From the NCBI GenBank assembly GCA_017517815.1, contig JAFWYA010000045.1, positions 1-50,519 of the forward strand: a DNA stretch of 50,519 nt, written 5' to 3'. The notes under the pieces are model-generated. The model saw only the letters and a list, made by a program, of their open reading frames with translations, did not search any database and had not been told where the DNA came from. Positions 17,350-27,544 of this stretch are shown here, in pieces. The number at the start of each line of letters is the position of its first letter. Position 1 is the stretch's first letter. A program made the translations under genes and the position numbers. The DNA is from Clostridia bacterium (lineage in GTDB: Bacteria > Bacillota_A > Clostridia > Christensenellales > Aristaeellaceae).

Positions 17350-20300
17350 ATGATGAAAACACTGATCAGTAAAACCGGATGGATCCTGCTGCTGACGGCG
17401 CTTTTCTGCGCATGCTTCATTCCACTGGAAGATATGCCTGCCGTGTGCACGGCGGCCTACGCGGAAATGGTGCCGGAAACGCCGGATGAAGATCCGCCCG
17501 CCAATGAGGCGGATGGATCCAAAATCGAAAGTGTGACAATCCGCTGGACGACGACGGATACAGATGGTATCGAGGAAAATCTTCTTCTTTCCACAACCCA
17601 GACGGGTAAACTGCGCATGGAGTATCTGCTGTCGATTCAGCTTTCAGGTATGCATGACTATGCGCCGGGAGATGTCACCATCACCATTCCAAGCAAGGTC
17701 TGGCATGGAAGAAAGATGATCACCGGTGAAAACGGCGAGCTTGTCGGTACGGTCGATCCCGGCAAACTGCTGGGTACGGTACAGCTGCCGCTTCCTGCTG
17801 CGCCTTCAACCCGGGCGGATTTCAACTGGCAGATTATCAACGACGAGTATGTGCTGACCAATACGCGTACGCTGGATGCTGCCTCCATCGCGTCTTTTGA
17901 AATTGCGATCACGAATATCCATCCGCTGGACATCCCTGATATGAGCATCTGCGATCCCATTTCTGTGCACTGTGAGGTCATTACCAACAAGGGCAACCTC
18001 ATCGATATGACCAGTAATGAGCTGACTGCGCAGATCGATACGTGTGCCCTTATGGATGTCATCAACAAGCAGGGCACGGTTTATGAAGAGCGCCCCGTTA
18101 TTCTGCCGGACAATCTGCTTACCAATCTCCCAGCCGGGACGAGCGAGGATGATTATATTTATGTTCGCTGGAATACCTATGCCACAGGCAAGGGAAGTCA
18201 GCCCTTCTCGCTGGATATGGTCGATATCCCCGCAAAGCCTTATAAGATGGTTGGCGGTAAGCGCGAATATATTGAGGGTGCTGATCCTATTTTTCTGGGC
18301 AGTACCAATTATGGTTATACCGTGGGCGCCGAGGAAGGCACGTATCTTTTTAATGACGTTGCTCCATTCGGCAGTCCCGGCAATAAAAACACCAATACTG
18401 TATTCATGTGGACGGCGTATCCTAAGGCGGCGTTCTATGTACCTATGTACAACGAGCCGCAAATCAAATACTTTCTGGATAACGAAGCCGTCTGGACGAT
18501 GACCGAATGCGACAAAGCCGTTGAAGACGACGAGCGGGCGGTGATCAACCGTTCTGCAAAGGCTTCCGTGACTTATGCACCCATCCGATGGGCAAGGCCC
18601 CTCGGTGTATTCAAGGTCAGAAAGTGGACGGAAAATGTTGGCAACCACGATTACACCTATGGCTATGCGCTCAACCGACTTCAGGCGGATCAGGGTGCGG
18701 ATATCAATTTCATCATCCGTACCGAGGGCAGCGGCTATGCCTATACGCATGGAGAGATCACTGGCGAAGAAAGCCAGAAGGACTTCGGCCTGCTGGGCTG
18801 GAAGCAGGTAACGCAGGATTCAGTGACCTACTTCCACTATGAGAATACTCCGATTACTTCCCGTGATTATCAGTACAAATCTCTTCGTATTGGTGTGCCA
18901 AGCAAGAGGGGCTATGGCAAGACCTCAAACGGCAGCTACGGTTATCTGACCAATTCCACCCTGCCAAACCCCGATCTGCTCATCGAGTATGAGATCGGAG
19001 GCACATGGAAAAAGGCGGCCTCTGTGCAGTGGGGGACAGATGGACGGGGTACCTTCCAGTTTGTGGATGTTGATGAGGCAATTACTGTAAATACGCCAAA
19101 CAAGATTCTTTACTTCCCGGAGAATGTCACGGGCATCCGCACCAGCTTTACAAGCAATGTATTCGGCGGTAAAACAGCGGAGCGCAGCGATATTGCACAG
19201 ATCGTCTGGGATGTTTATCCCGTTATGACGATCAAGCCTTCCGCAGAGGTGAAAGCGATCGTCGATGAGTTGTTCGACAACAGCGATACGCCGCTGACCC
19301 GCGTCAAGAACGACGTATTCATGGATGTATACGGCTATGTTCAGCCGGACGGTGCCGGTGAGCATCTCCTCTATGATGACGACGCGAGCCGTGCAGGCTT
19401 TTCCGGCGCCAATTACAGTGTACATGTGGAAAAAACCGTCAAGTACAACTCTGAAAATGTGGAAGACGGCGGCGACAACGACGTGGAAAACCGCCGTGTC
19501 AAGCTGCATTATACTGCAAAGCTTTTCGAACAGAGCAACCTGACAGTTCGTTCGGATTACGACGCGGCCATTGCGGCAGGTATCATTCCGCGCGAGACTT
19601 CCGGCGTGTGGTACGATCTGCTGCCCGAAGGCGTTGTACCTCTTCTTGATTCGATCAGGCTTCGCAGCCGCGACACCATCCGCAATGTGTATACCGTACC
19701 GGACTACAAGGGGACGGGCCGCGTGCTGATGGTGGTCGAAGCAAATATGAAGCCTCAAGTGCAGAAAGCGGCTACAGGCTTTGTGGATATTCCTCAGCTG
19801 ACTTTTGACGCGTACTATACATGGGAGAATATCGAAGATCTCGGCAGCGAACTGGATAACTATATCGCCTTTGAATCCACAACGCCGGGTTTGGCGAACG
19901 ATACGCTGGGCACGATCGTAGGCGGCAAGGGCGAGCCGGATGATCCGCGCGGCGGCAACAACACCAAAACGCCAGCCATGCCCGATGATATTGCACAGGC
20001 AATGACGGGGCTGAATGCTGCCTCCACAGGCAACCATTTTGCTTATGGCCATGCCAATACCACCATCGACGTGGTGACCTATGCGGTTTCCGGCATCAGC
20101 AAGCTGGTCATGAATGACTTTGAGGGCATCTGGACACTGGGTATTGCGGGTCAGGAACAGGTGACGGTGTACGAAAATTCGTCTTACACCTACCGTCTGC
20201 GCGTACGCTCCAGCGCTGATACGACGACCGGCAACATCATTCTCTATGACAGCATTGAGGACTGTAGCCTGGCCAAAACCGGCGAAAGGGAAGATGCTGT

Positions 20301-23300
20301 CAAAGCCGCAGACCGTGCCGATCGCGACAGCAAAATTGGCTGGCCGGGTACCTGGCAGGATAAGGGGCAGTGGCGCGGCGTACTTCAGTCGGTCGACGCT
20401 TCCGAATTTGTGGAGGCGGGCGTTTCGCCGGTGATCTACTATGCAGTCGTGCCGCTGGCCTTTGGCGGCAATACGTCGGCATATGACCTGACAAACGGTG
20501 TGTGGCAGCGTGCACAGGCGGATGCGCTCGGCATATGGACTGTGCCTGAGGGGCTTGAAGTGCGAGCTGTGGCCATTGACGCCAGAAAGCGCACGGACGG
20601 CAGGGACTTTGTCCTTGCGCCGGAGAACACACTAATCGCCTACCTCAACATGCGCGCTCCTCAAGATGATGCTGCGCTTGGCGCATACGCACGCATTGCG
20701 GATGAAAACGGCGCTCCGACGGAGGAAATCGACTGGGATGCCGCGCTGCAGGTACAAAACAACATGTATGCCTATAACGACACGTATCTGACCTGCGTGC
20801 ATGGCGACGCCAAGGGCAACATGCTTTCCGCAACCAAGTATCTGCACCACGAATATACGCGCGTGGGTATCCTGCCCGGCGTACTGTCTGTCAAAAAGAC
20901 ATGGAAGGACCAGAACAACCATGACAACCTGCGCCCGGAAGAAGTAACCGTCACCCTGATGCGCAAGGTGCAGGGCTCTGCCGAAAATGCGCAGGCCGCT
21001 ACGGACAAAAATGGCGATCCCATTACCGCCGTGCTCAGCGAGCAGAACGACTGGTCTTACATGTTTGAGCAGATCGCTGTCATCAACGAGGAAGGCAAGC
21101 GCTATCTGTACAGCGTGCAGGAGGAGCAGGTGCCGGGCTATACCAGCTCTGCTGTGCGTGTGGACGAAAATCACTTTGTTATCACAAATACACATCCCAA
21201 CGAGCAAATTGAGATCAAGGGCGAAAAACTCTGGAACGACGAGGAAAATGCCCTTGGTCTGCGTCCGCTGCAAATTTATGTAACGCTGTACTGTGACGGC
21301 AAGTATGTCAAGGAGATCACCGTCAGTGAAAACAGCGAAGGCAGGTGGACCTATTCCTTCGGCGAGTTCGAAAAGTACAAGGATGGCGGCGAACCGCATA
21401 CATATACCGTAACGGAGGAATATGTACCCAAATATGTGCCCAGCAGCGAGGACTACCGCCTGTTGGTCAACGACTATGCGCCTTACGGCGATCTGGAGAT
21501 CTACAAGCACCTGAAGGGCGCAACATCTGCTGCGGCAGAAAACATGTTTGAATTTACAGTGGTGCTGCTTGAGGAGCAGACGGACCTGTCTGTGGAGCCG
21601 CTCCCGCTGGACGGCAGCTACCGCTATGCTGTCTTTGAACAGCAGGCGGATGAATGGCAGCAGGTAAGCGAGGGCGAAATTCGCTGCGGCGGCTCCATTT
21701 TCCTCAAGGGCGGTCAGAAGGGCGTGATCTATGATCTGCCCAGCGAATCTACCTACCAGATTGAGGAAAAGGAACGGGAAGGCTTTACCCTTTCCTCTGT
21801 TGAGGGCGATGAGGGCGAGATCCGCGCTGGATATACCGGCAAGGCTGAGTTCACCAATACATATGCTGCCGCCGGCGCGCTTCAGCTCAGCGCAAAGAAG
21901 TCGCTCACCGGCCACAAGATGAACAAGTACCAGTTTGATTTTGAACTGGAGGATATCACCCCCGACAGCGAAACATTTGGTCAGGTCATCCGCACAGCGC
22001 GTGTGGGCAATCCGACCAACACACAGCAGGCTGTTGGCTGGCCGATCACTGCGTCCGCAGAAGCGTGGTTCGGTCAGATTGAGTATACCCATCTGGACGA
22101 CGGCAAGACCTTCACCTATGTGATGAGGGAGGTCGACAAGGGCAAGCCGGGCTATACTTATGACGACAGCGAATATACCATTACTGTTACCGTGCGAGAT
22201 AAGGGCAATGGCACGCTGGATATTTCGACCAACGGCTTTGCTTTTGGCCAATTCAGCAACACCTATAAGGCCGACGGTGAACTGACCCTCAAGGTCTACA
22301 AGGATCTTAAGGGCCGAAAGCTCACGGCTGACGAATTCTCCTTCGAACTGTTTGCCTGCAATGAAGAGACCGGTGAGCCCATCGGCAATGCGATCGCTAC
22401 GGCCAAAAACGACGCTGAAGGCAACGTGACCTTCCCGGCGATCCGCTTTGATCAGGATGACGTAAGCATTGACGACAAGAATCCGGCGAAGTATGCCTAT
22501 CTGGTGCGCGAGGTGATCGGCAGCGATCCGACCATCGTTTATTCCAAGGAAGCCTATGTGATGACCGTTAAGGTGTACGATAACCACGACGGCACGCTCA
22601 GCTTTGTGCAGGAAAATCAGGTGGGCGAGAGAACGGTGACTCTATGCGATGTTTGCGGTGGAAAAAATCAGGAGGAAAAACTGGAGGAACTTATTGAAAA
22701 AACTCGGCAAGACAATAAATTTTATTGGTACCTCCTCTGCATTAGTCAGGGAACGGCTGAGCATTTGCATCCGGCTATAATGAACTCGAATACTCTGTGT
22801 AATGCTTGTTATGGTTTGTCTTATATCGATGGCGGCATTTGTCAAGAGTGCAAAGGTTCAGGTTTTAAGCTTGGAGGAACCTTTATCTACCAAGGAAGCA
22901 CCTACACCATAACGGAATATTTCATTGGGGCTCTTACTTCTCAGGATGGTCGCTGGTATGCAAAAACAGCTTTAAAACCTGTGAAAACCTCTATTCCGGT
23001 TCTTAAACAATATTTGGATGAACCATGCGCAGCTTGCAAAGGCCTCGGAAATTCTGAAGGCCCTCTCAAGGTCACTGGTGAGGCCAAGGTTCCCGTATTC
23101 ACCAACACGCTCAACCCGGGCAGCCTGACCATCCAGAAGACAGTTACGGGCGAAAACCCGCATCCGGATCAGCAATTTACTTTCATGGTCAAGCTGACAG
23201 GTGAAGAGGTTTCCCTTAAGGACATTTTGGGAGAGTCTGTGGCGTCGGTGAATAACGGGTTGACCAACAACGGCGAAGTATATCACATGCCTGACAGTGT

Positions 23301-26300
23301 AAAGCAGAACTCCGTACCTTATGCCGTGCTCAATGCAACGGGAGAACTGGTATTCTTCCGTGTGGATAAGGCTGTGTATGACAGCATTGAAAGCGGGGAT
23401 GAAAGCAACAAGCTGTACGACAAGGTAAATGACCGTTATTTTGCCAAAACGGTTGAAGATTGTTCTCGGCAGGATGGATATACGTATTACCGGCTGGTTG
23501 AGGAAGATTATCCTGATCGCCCCAAATTTACAGAGGCGAAATACGTGTCCATGGTGGATCCTTTCCAGATGCCGAGCAATTGGTATGGAATGTTTAGGGA
23601 CTGTACGAGTTTGATTTCTGCCGATCTGCAGCTCATGGATACAAGCAAAGTTACCAGCTTTGCCAACATGTTCAATGGATGTACCAATCTGGAAAAAGTA
23701 AATGTGTCTTCATTTGATACGAGCAAAGCGACAAACTTTGTGGCTATGTTCTATCGGTGTAATAAACTGAGAAGGCTGGATATCAGAAATTTTGTCTTTA
23801 ACATAGCTGATATTACCACTTTCTTCAAGAAAACGGACGTAGGATATCTGACGGAAATTGTTTTTGGAGACACTAATGGATTTAAGGCATACCGTAATGC
23901 ATTTGAAGGATATAATCAGGAGCCGTCCATTTACAAAATGACACTTTCGGTCAATCCGAATTTCTACCAGTCCTACGTTTTGCCTGACCTTGTGACAGAC
24001 AGCATCTATACAGGCATGTGGGTCAATGTGGATACGGGTGATACAGCCACAAGTGCGCAATTGCGCCAATGGGGCGACGCAGACCGCAGCGGAACATGGC
24101 AATGGGAGGCGAAGGAAAACTTTACAGTCAGCTTCAATCCCGGCGAGGGAGGCGGCGCAGCAAAGAGCATCGTGCTGCCTGCGCTGAATTCTGCTTATTC
24201 TGTGGAAATGGCCCCCGAAGGCTTGTACCGACATGGATACAGAATTAGCGGGTTTACCGATCAACACGGCAATACCTATAGCGCAAATGAAGATGGAAGC
24301 TTTATCTTCCAGCCGGATCGCATCTACGGCGAGGGAGAAGAGGTGACGCTCACGGCGCAGTGGGAAAAGAGTGAGACGACAAGAATCCTCTCGGACGATA
24401 TGTTCACACTCAAGCTGTATGCCGGCGCTGAGAAGACCTACGAGAATATCCCCGCCGGTACGGCCTATGAAGTTTGGGAAGATACACCGGCAGGCTGGGT
24501 GCTGGTGAGCAAGACGGGCGACAGCGGTGTGATCCAGCCGATCACGGAGCATAAGGCCGTCTTTACCAACAAGTATGATCCGAATTCTGTAATAATCTAC
24601 CTGCGGGCCAGCAAGACGCTGGATGGCGCTGCGCCGGGAAACGCCGTTTTCGAGTTCGAACTCAAGAAGGGCGGCGAGCTGATTGAGCGGCTGAGTAACA
24701 ATGACGCGGGCGCGGTGACGTTTGACGCCATCCCTTACGACGTTAGCGATGTGGGCAAGCATACCTACACAATCGAAGAGGTGAAGCCGACAACTGCAAC
24801 AATCTATAACCACGACACCAGCATTTATACCGCTACGGTCACCGTTGAAGATGACGGGAATGGAAACCTCTCTGCGTCTGTGACCTATACGGATGCCAGT
24901 GGCAATGTGCTGGATGGCGCGCCGGTATTCAGGAACACCACAAAACCGGGTAGCCTGCAGATCAGCAAGCAGACCGTTGACATGACTGAGGCGGCGGAGG
25001 CAAAGAATCCGAAGTTTGACTTTGAGATTGCTTTTACAGACAAATTCGATCAACCGTGGAGTGGTACGCTTAAGGTGTCCAGCCAGGATGTGGTCATTGG
25101 CGAGGATGGCCTGTATAAGGGCCAGATTCAGGCAGACAGCAGTATTTTTGTGACGGAAATTCCGCACGGGGTACGCTATGCAATTCGCGAGACGGGCAGT
25201 CTGCCGGGCTGGACAATGGATCCCAATACCTATACCGGCATGATCAAACCAAACGTTCAGCAAACTGTTTCGCTGACCAACCATTACAAGCAGGGAAGCG
25301 AATTCAGCTTTGCATTCAGCAAGGAGCTCGTTGGACGTTCACTGCGCGACGGAGAATTCACCTTTGCCACTGGTGATGAAGAGCAAAATGTATACAAGAC
25401 TGCTTGCAATGATGCTAACGGTCTGGTTCGTTTTGACAATATCAAAGTCACAGATCCGAAAGCTTTCTTCTGGCTGAAAGAGTTGCCGGGCAATGACACG
25501 ACTGTGGAACCCGATACATCGTGGTACTGGATCCGTCTTGACGACAATGGTGAGGGCGAATATATTCCTGTATTCCTGAACAGCAAATTTGAGAAACTTG
25601 AAGAACCGCCTACGTTTGTCAATACCATCAAGCCGGGCGATCTGACCGTGAGCAAAACGGTGATCAGCCCGCTGGCGGAACACACGCAGAAGGAGTTTGC
25701 CTTCACGCTGCATGTTACCGATGAATTGGGCCAGCCGCTTGAAGGGTATCCGCTGACGTTCAGCCTCAGTGATGGCGAAAGCCGCACCTTTAAACTGCCG
25801 CATGGCGCAAATTATGCCGTGACCGAGGCAGCGGCTGATGGCTTTGTGCAGCACAGCAGCGGTGCGAGCGGAACGATCAAGGCTACGGAAACGGATTCAT
25901 CCTTCACCAACACCTATCACGCGAAGGGCACGTACGTTTTTGAGGCCGATAAGACGCTGACCGGCACGCAGCTGACTGCTGGACAGTTCTCCTTCATCCT
26001 CATGGATCAGGACGGCTACGAAATCGCCAAGGCTGTCAACGATGAGAACGGCAAAGTGCGCTTCCCGCCGCTTACCTTTACCGATGCGGACGTTGGTCAG
26101 CACACATACATGATTGCTGAACGCAATCTGGGCGAAGGCGGCTATACGTACGATGACAGGGAGTATACCGTCACGCTGACCGTTAACGACAATGGCGACG
26201 GCACCATGAGCGTGGAAACGGATACGCCGGAAATCGTCTTTGTCAACCACTACAGTGTGAAAACGTCACTTCAGGTCGTGAAGGTCTGGGAGGACAATGA

Positions 26301-27297
26301 GAATGTGCTTGGCATCAGGCCGGAAAGCATTGTGGTGAATCTGTACCGCAATAACGAGCTGTTCCTGCCGGGTGTGACAATCAGGCCGGGAGCGGATGGA
26401 ACATGGGCGTATACGTTTGAGGATCTTGAAGCCCTCGACGAAAACGGCCTGTCGTACAACTATGAGGTCAGAGAGCAGGCCGTGAATGGCTACACATCTG
26501 CCAGAAGTGTGAACGGCAATACGACGACGATCACCAACACAGTGCTGGGCCAGCTTGAACTTAGCAAGAAGATTCTGGGCGGCAACAGGAAAAAGGCGTT
26601 CCTTTTCAATGTAACGCTCAGCCGACAGGGCGAGGCGCTTTGCGGCACTTTCCCTGTGCTGCACACGAACGCTTCCGGCGAAACGGAGACTTTGTTCATG
26701 ACGACAGACGCTTCCGGCATGATGAGTGTGGGCTTGCGTCATGGTGAGACCGCAGTGATTACGGAGCTGCCTATCGGTACGAAGTACACGGTTGCGGAAA
26801 TTCCAGATGAGGAGTACACATCTTCACTGGTGGGTGGAAGCGACAGCGGCGTGATCGAACGCGGCAAGCTGCATAAGGTTGCCTATCTCAACAAGTATAT
26901 CCAGGACGATTTTGAAACCGTGGATATTACGGTGCGCAAAGTATGGGATGACGATGGCGCAGAGAGCAGGCCGAGCAGTGTGGTAGTCGTACTGGGCCGC
27001 GAGGAGGAGCCGGAGTTTAGCCGTACGCGCGTGCTCTCTGCCGAGAACGACTGGAATACCACCTTCTATGGTATCCACGCCGGCTATACCTACTACGTCA
27101 AGGAACTCAACGTAGACGGCAGCTATTATGCGGAAATCAGCCGTTACGGCAATGTGTTCACCGTAACCAACCACTATCTGCCCAAGACCGGCGACGAAGA
27201 TCATCCGGCGATGTGGCTGGGTATGCTGGCTGTATCCGGCACAGTGCTTGCGATGCTGACCCGGAAGAAGAAAAATAAACCCAGTAGCGGGCAGTAA
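17350..27297 (+). CDS. Giant LPXTG-anchored surface protein with Cna_B/SpaA and FctA-type isopeptide domains
   Basis: A single 3315-codon open frame. Residues 1-40 are a signal peptide (cut near AAYA). Residues 45-1170 are a long non-repetitive secreted region I cannot assign. From about 1177 come tandem beta-sandwich domains. Cna_B domains begin near 1177 (SVKKTWKDQNN), 1287, 2969 and 3185. SpaA-like domains lie near 1379, 1910, 2533, 2761 and 3066. FctA-type pilin domains lie near 1509, 1642, 2414, 2649 and 2860, with the ...YTYDD-EYTITV and FTNTY strands. Insertions are a four-CxxC module (about 1760-1900), and DUF285 repeats (about 2070-2130) plus an InlB B-repeat (about 2258-2340). The C-terminus has LPKTG at 3277-3281, a hydrophobic stretch and TRKKKNK, the sortase signal. 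It is wall-anchored and probably a proteolysis-resistant adhesin stalk. No sortase gene is in the window. Confidence 0.93.
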   Translation: MMKTLISKTGWILLLTALFCACFIPLEDMPAVCTAAYAEMVPETPDEDPPANEADGSKIESVTIRWTTTDTDGIEENLLLSTTQTGKLRMEYLLSIQLSGMHDYAPGDVTITIPSKVWHGRKMITGENGELVGTVDPGKLLGTVQLPLPAAPSTRADFNWQIINDEYVLTNTRTLDAASIASFEIAITNIHPLDIPDMSICDPISVHCEVITNKGNLIDMTSNELTAQIDTCALMDVINKQGTVYEERPVILPDNLLTNLPAGTSEDDYIYVRWNTYATGKGSQPFSLDMVDIPAKPYKMVGGKREYIEGADPIFLGSTNYGYTVGAEEGTYLFNDVAPFGSPGNKNTNTVFMWTAYPKAAFYVPMYNEPQIKYFLDNEAVWTMTECDKAVEDDERAVINRSAKASVTYAPIRWARPLGVFKVRKWTENVGNHDYTYGYALNRLQADQGADINFIIRTEGSGYAYTHGEITGEESQKDFGLLGWKQVTQDSVTYFHYENTPITSRDYQYKSLRIGVPSKRGYGKTSNGSYGYLTNSTLPNPDLLIEYEIGGTWKKAASVQWGTDGRGTFQFVDVDEAITVNTPNKILYFPENVTGIRTSFTSNVFGGKTAERSDIAQIVWDVYPVMTIKPSAEVKAIVDELFDNSDTPLTRVKNDVFMDVYGYVQPDGAGEHLLYDDDASRAGFSGANYSVHVEKTVKYNSENVEDGGDNDVENRRVKLHYTAKLFEQSNLTVRSDYDAAIAAGIIPRETSGVWYDLLPEGVVPLLDSIRLRSRDTIRNVYTVPDYKGTGRVLMVVEANMKPQVQKAATGFVDIPQLTFDAYYTWENIEDLGSELDNYIAFESTTPGLANDTLGTIVGGKGEPDDPRGGNNTKTPAMPDDIAQAMTGLNAASTGNHFAYGHANTTIDVVTYAVSGISKLVMNDFEGIWTLGIAGQEQVTVYENSSYTYRLRVRSSADTTTGNIILYDSIEDCSLAKTGEREDAVKAADRADRDSKIGWPGTWQDKGQWRGVLQSVDASEFVEAGVSPVIYYAVVPLAFGGNTSAYDLTNGVWQRAQADALGIWTVPEGLEVRAVAIDARKRTDGRDFVLAPENTLIAYLNMRAPQDDAALGAYARIADENGAPTEEIDWDAALQVQNNMYAYNDTYLTCVHGDAKGNMLSATKYLHHEYTRVGILPGVLSVKKTWKDQNNHDNLRPEEVTVTLMRKVQGSAENAQAATDKNGDPITAVLSEQNDWSYMFEQIAVINEEGKRYLYSVQEEQVPGYTSSAVRVDENHFVITNTHPNEQIEIKGEKLWNDEENALGLRPLQIYVTLYCDGKYVKEITVSENSEGRWTYSFGEFEKYKDGGEPHTYTVTEEYVPKYVPSSEDYRLLVNDYAPYGDLEIYKHLKGATSAAAENMFEFTVVLLEEQTDLSVEPLPLDGSYRYAVFEQQADEWQQVSEGEIRCGGSIFLKGGQKGVIYDLPSESTYQIEEKEREGFTLSSVEGDEGEIRAGYTGKAEFTNTYAAAGALQLSAKKSLTGHKMNKYQFDFELEDITPDSETFGQVIRTARVGNPTNTQQAVGWPITASAEAWFGQIEYTHLDDGKTFTYVMREVDKGKPGYTYDDSEYTITVTVRDKGNGTLDISTNGFAFGQFSNTYKADGELTLKVYKDLKGRKLTADEFSFELFACNEETGEPIGNAIATAKNDAEGNVTFPAIRFDQDDVSIDDKNPAKYAYLVREVIGSDPTIVYSKEAYVMTVKVYDNHDGTLSFVQENQVGERTVTLCDVCGGKNQEEKLEELIEKTRQDNKFYWYLLCISQGTAEHLHPAIMNSNTLCNACYGLSYIDGGICQECKGSGFKLGGTFIYQGSTYTITEYFIGALTSQDGRWYAKTALKPVKTSIPVLKQYLDEPCAACKGLGNSEGPLKVTGEAKVPVFTNTLNPGSLTIQKTVTGENPHPDQQFTFMVKLTGEEVSLKDILGESVASVNNGLTNNGEVYHMPDSVKQNSVPYAVLNATGELVFFRVDKAVYDSIESGDESNKLYDKVNDRYFAKTVEDCSRQDGYTYYRLVEEDYPDRPKFTEAKYVSMVDPFQMPSNWYGMFRDCTSLISADLQLMDTSKVTSFANMFNGCTNLEKVNVSSFDTSKATNFVAMFYRCNKLRRLDIRNFVFNIADITTFFKKTDVGYLTEIVFGDTNGFKAYRNAFEGYNQEPSIYKMTLSVNPNFYQSYVLPDLVTDSIYTGMWVNVDTGDTATSAQLRQWGDADRSGTWQWEAKENFTVSFNPGEGGGAAKSIVLPALNSAYSVEMAPEGLYRHGYRISGFTDQHGNTYSANEDGSFIFQPDRIYGEGEEVTLTAQWEKSETTRILSDDMFTLKLYAGAEKTYENIPAGTAYEVWEDTPAGWVLVSKTGDSGVIQPITEHKAVFTNKYDPNSVIIYLRASKTLDGAAPGNAVFEFELKKGGELIERLSNNDAGAVTFDAIPYDVSDVGKHTYTIEEVKPTTATIYNHDTSIYTATVTVEDDGNGNLSASVTYTDASGNVLDGAPVFRNTTKPGSLQISKQTVDMTEAAEAKNPKFDFEIAFTDKFDQPWSGTLKVSSQDVVIGEDGLYKGQIQADSSIFVTEIPHGVRYAIRETGSLPGWTMDPNTYTGMIKPNVQQTVSLTNHYKQGSEFSFAFSKELVGRSLRDGEFTFATGDEEQNVYKTACNDANGLVRFDNIKVTDPKAFFWLKELPGNDTTVEPDTSWYWIRLDDNGEGEYIPVFLNSKFEKLEEPPTFVNTIKPGDLTVSKTVISPLAEHTQKEFAFTLHVTDELGQPLEGYPLTFSLSDGESRTFKLPHGANYAVTEAAADGFVQHSSGASGTIKATETDSSFTNTYHAKGTYVFEADKTLTGTQLTAGQFSFILMDQDGYEIAKAVNDENGKVRFPPLTFTDADVGQHTYMIAERNLGEGGYTYDDREYTVTLTVNDNGDGTMSVETDTPEIVFVNHYSVKTSLQVVKVWEDNENVLGIRPESIVVNLYRNNELFLPGVTIRPGADGTWAYTFEDLEALDENGLSYNYEVREQAVNGYTSARSVNGNTTTITNTVLGQLELSKKILGGNRKKAFLFNVTLSRQGEALCGTFPVLHTNASGETETLFMTTDASGMMSVGLRHGETAVITELPIGTKYTVAEIPDEEYTSSLVGGSDSGVIERGKLHKVAYLNKYIQDDFETVDITVRKVWDDDGAESRPSSVVVVLGREEEPEFSRTRVLSAENDWNTTFYGIHAGYTYYVKELNVDGSYYAEISRYGNVFTVTNHYLPKTGDEDHPAMWLGMLAVSGTVLAMLTRKKKNKPSSGQ
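22645..23037 (+). other. DnaJ-like four-CxxC module inserted in an isopeptide domain of the surface protein
   Basis: Four CxxC(x)G-type motifs are encoded here: CDVCGGKN (Cys1766/1769), CNACYGLS (1817/1820), CQECKGSG (1831/1834) and CAACKGLG (1893/1896). This matches the CxxCxGxG repeats of the DnaJ zinc finger, where motifs 1+4 and 2+3 each bind zinc. The module interrupts an FctA domain: LSFVQENQVGE precedes it, and its usual last strand (EAKVPVFTNTL) follows it. The DNA is clearly richer in A+T than its flanks. Zinc binding is inferred. Confidence 0.75.
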
Positions 27298-27321
27298 CGA
27301 AAAACTGCCGAATATAGTAAC

Positions 27322-27378
27322 ATGCTCCCTTTATGACAGGCAGTGAAACAAGCAAGCTGTCCGTCATGAAGGGAGCAT
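27322..27378 (+). repeat. Inverted repeat downstream of the surface protein gene
   Basis: Arms 27322-27337 (ATGCTCCCTTTATGAC) and 27363-27378 pair over 16 bp with one mismatch, and an inner GACAG/CTGTC extends the structure. A smaller hairpin (GGCAGT at 27290-27295, ACTGCC at 27304-27309) spans the stop codon. No T-run follows, so it may protect the 3' end of the long message or be an element end. Confidence 0.6.
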
Positions 27379-27452
27379 GAGCATAATAAAGCGTTTGAAC
27401 TGCGAAAGTTATCGGGTTTCACAGAAAGGTCTGAAGAGCATTTTTGCAGCAT

Positions 27453-27492
27453 AAGAAAACGCTCAAGCCCTTATTGGATCAAGCGTTTTCTT
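27453..27492. terminator. Bidirectional intrinsic terminator between the surface protein and hydrogenase genes
   Basis: A perfect 11-bp stem, AAGAAAACGCT (27453-27463) and its complement (27482-27492), is A-rich on one side and T-rich on the other. It can act for both the plus-strand surface-protein gene and the convergent hydrogenase operon. Confidence 0.7.
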
Positions 27493-27544
27493 TGTGATGA
27501 AATTGTTCTTGGAAACCCTTATAAATCAATGGTTTTGGACGGTG

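Noticed and set aside
20632..22587. 651-codon minus-strand open frame inside the giant surface protein gene, and similar ones at 23710-25284 and 18925-20052
   Set aside because: Antisense shadows of a strongly coding repeat protein; no start context or recognisable domain.
17350..27297. Idea that the four CxxC motifs show a cytosolic DnaJ gene fused by assembly error
   Set aside because: The reading frame is continuous on both sides, the flanks complete one FctA domain, and no J-domain is present.
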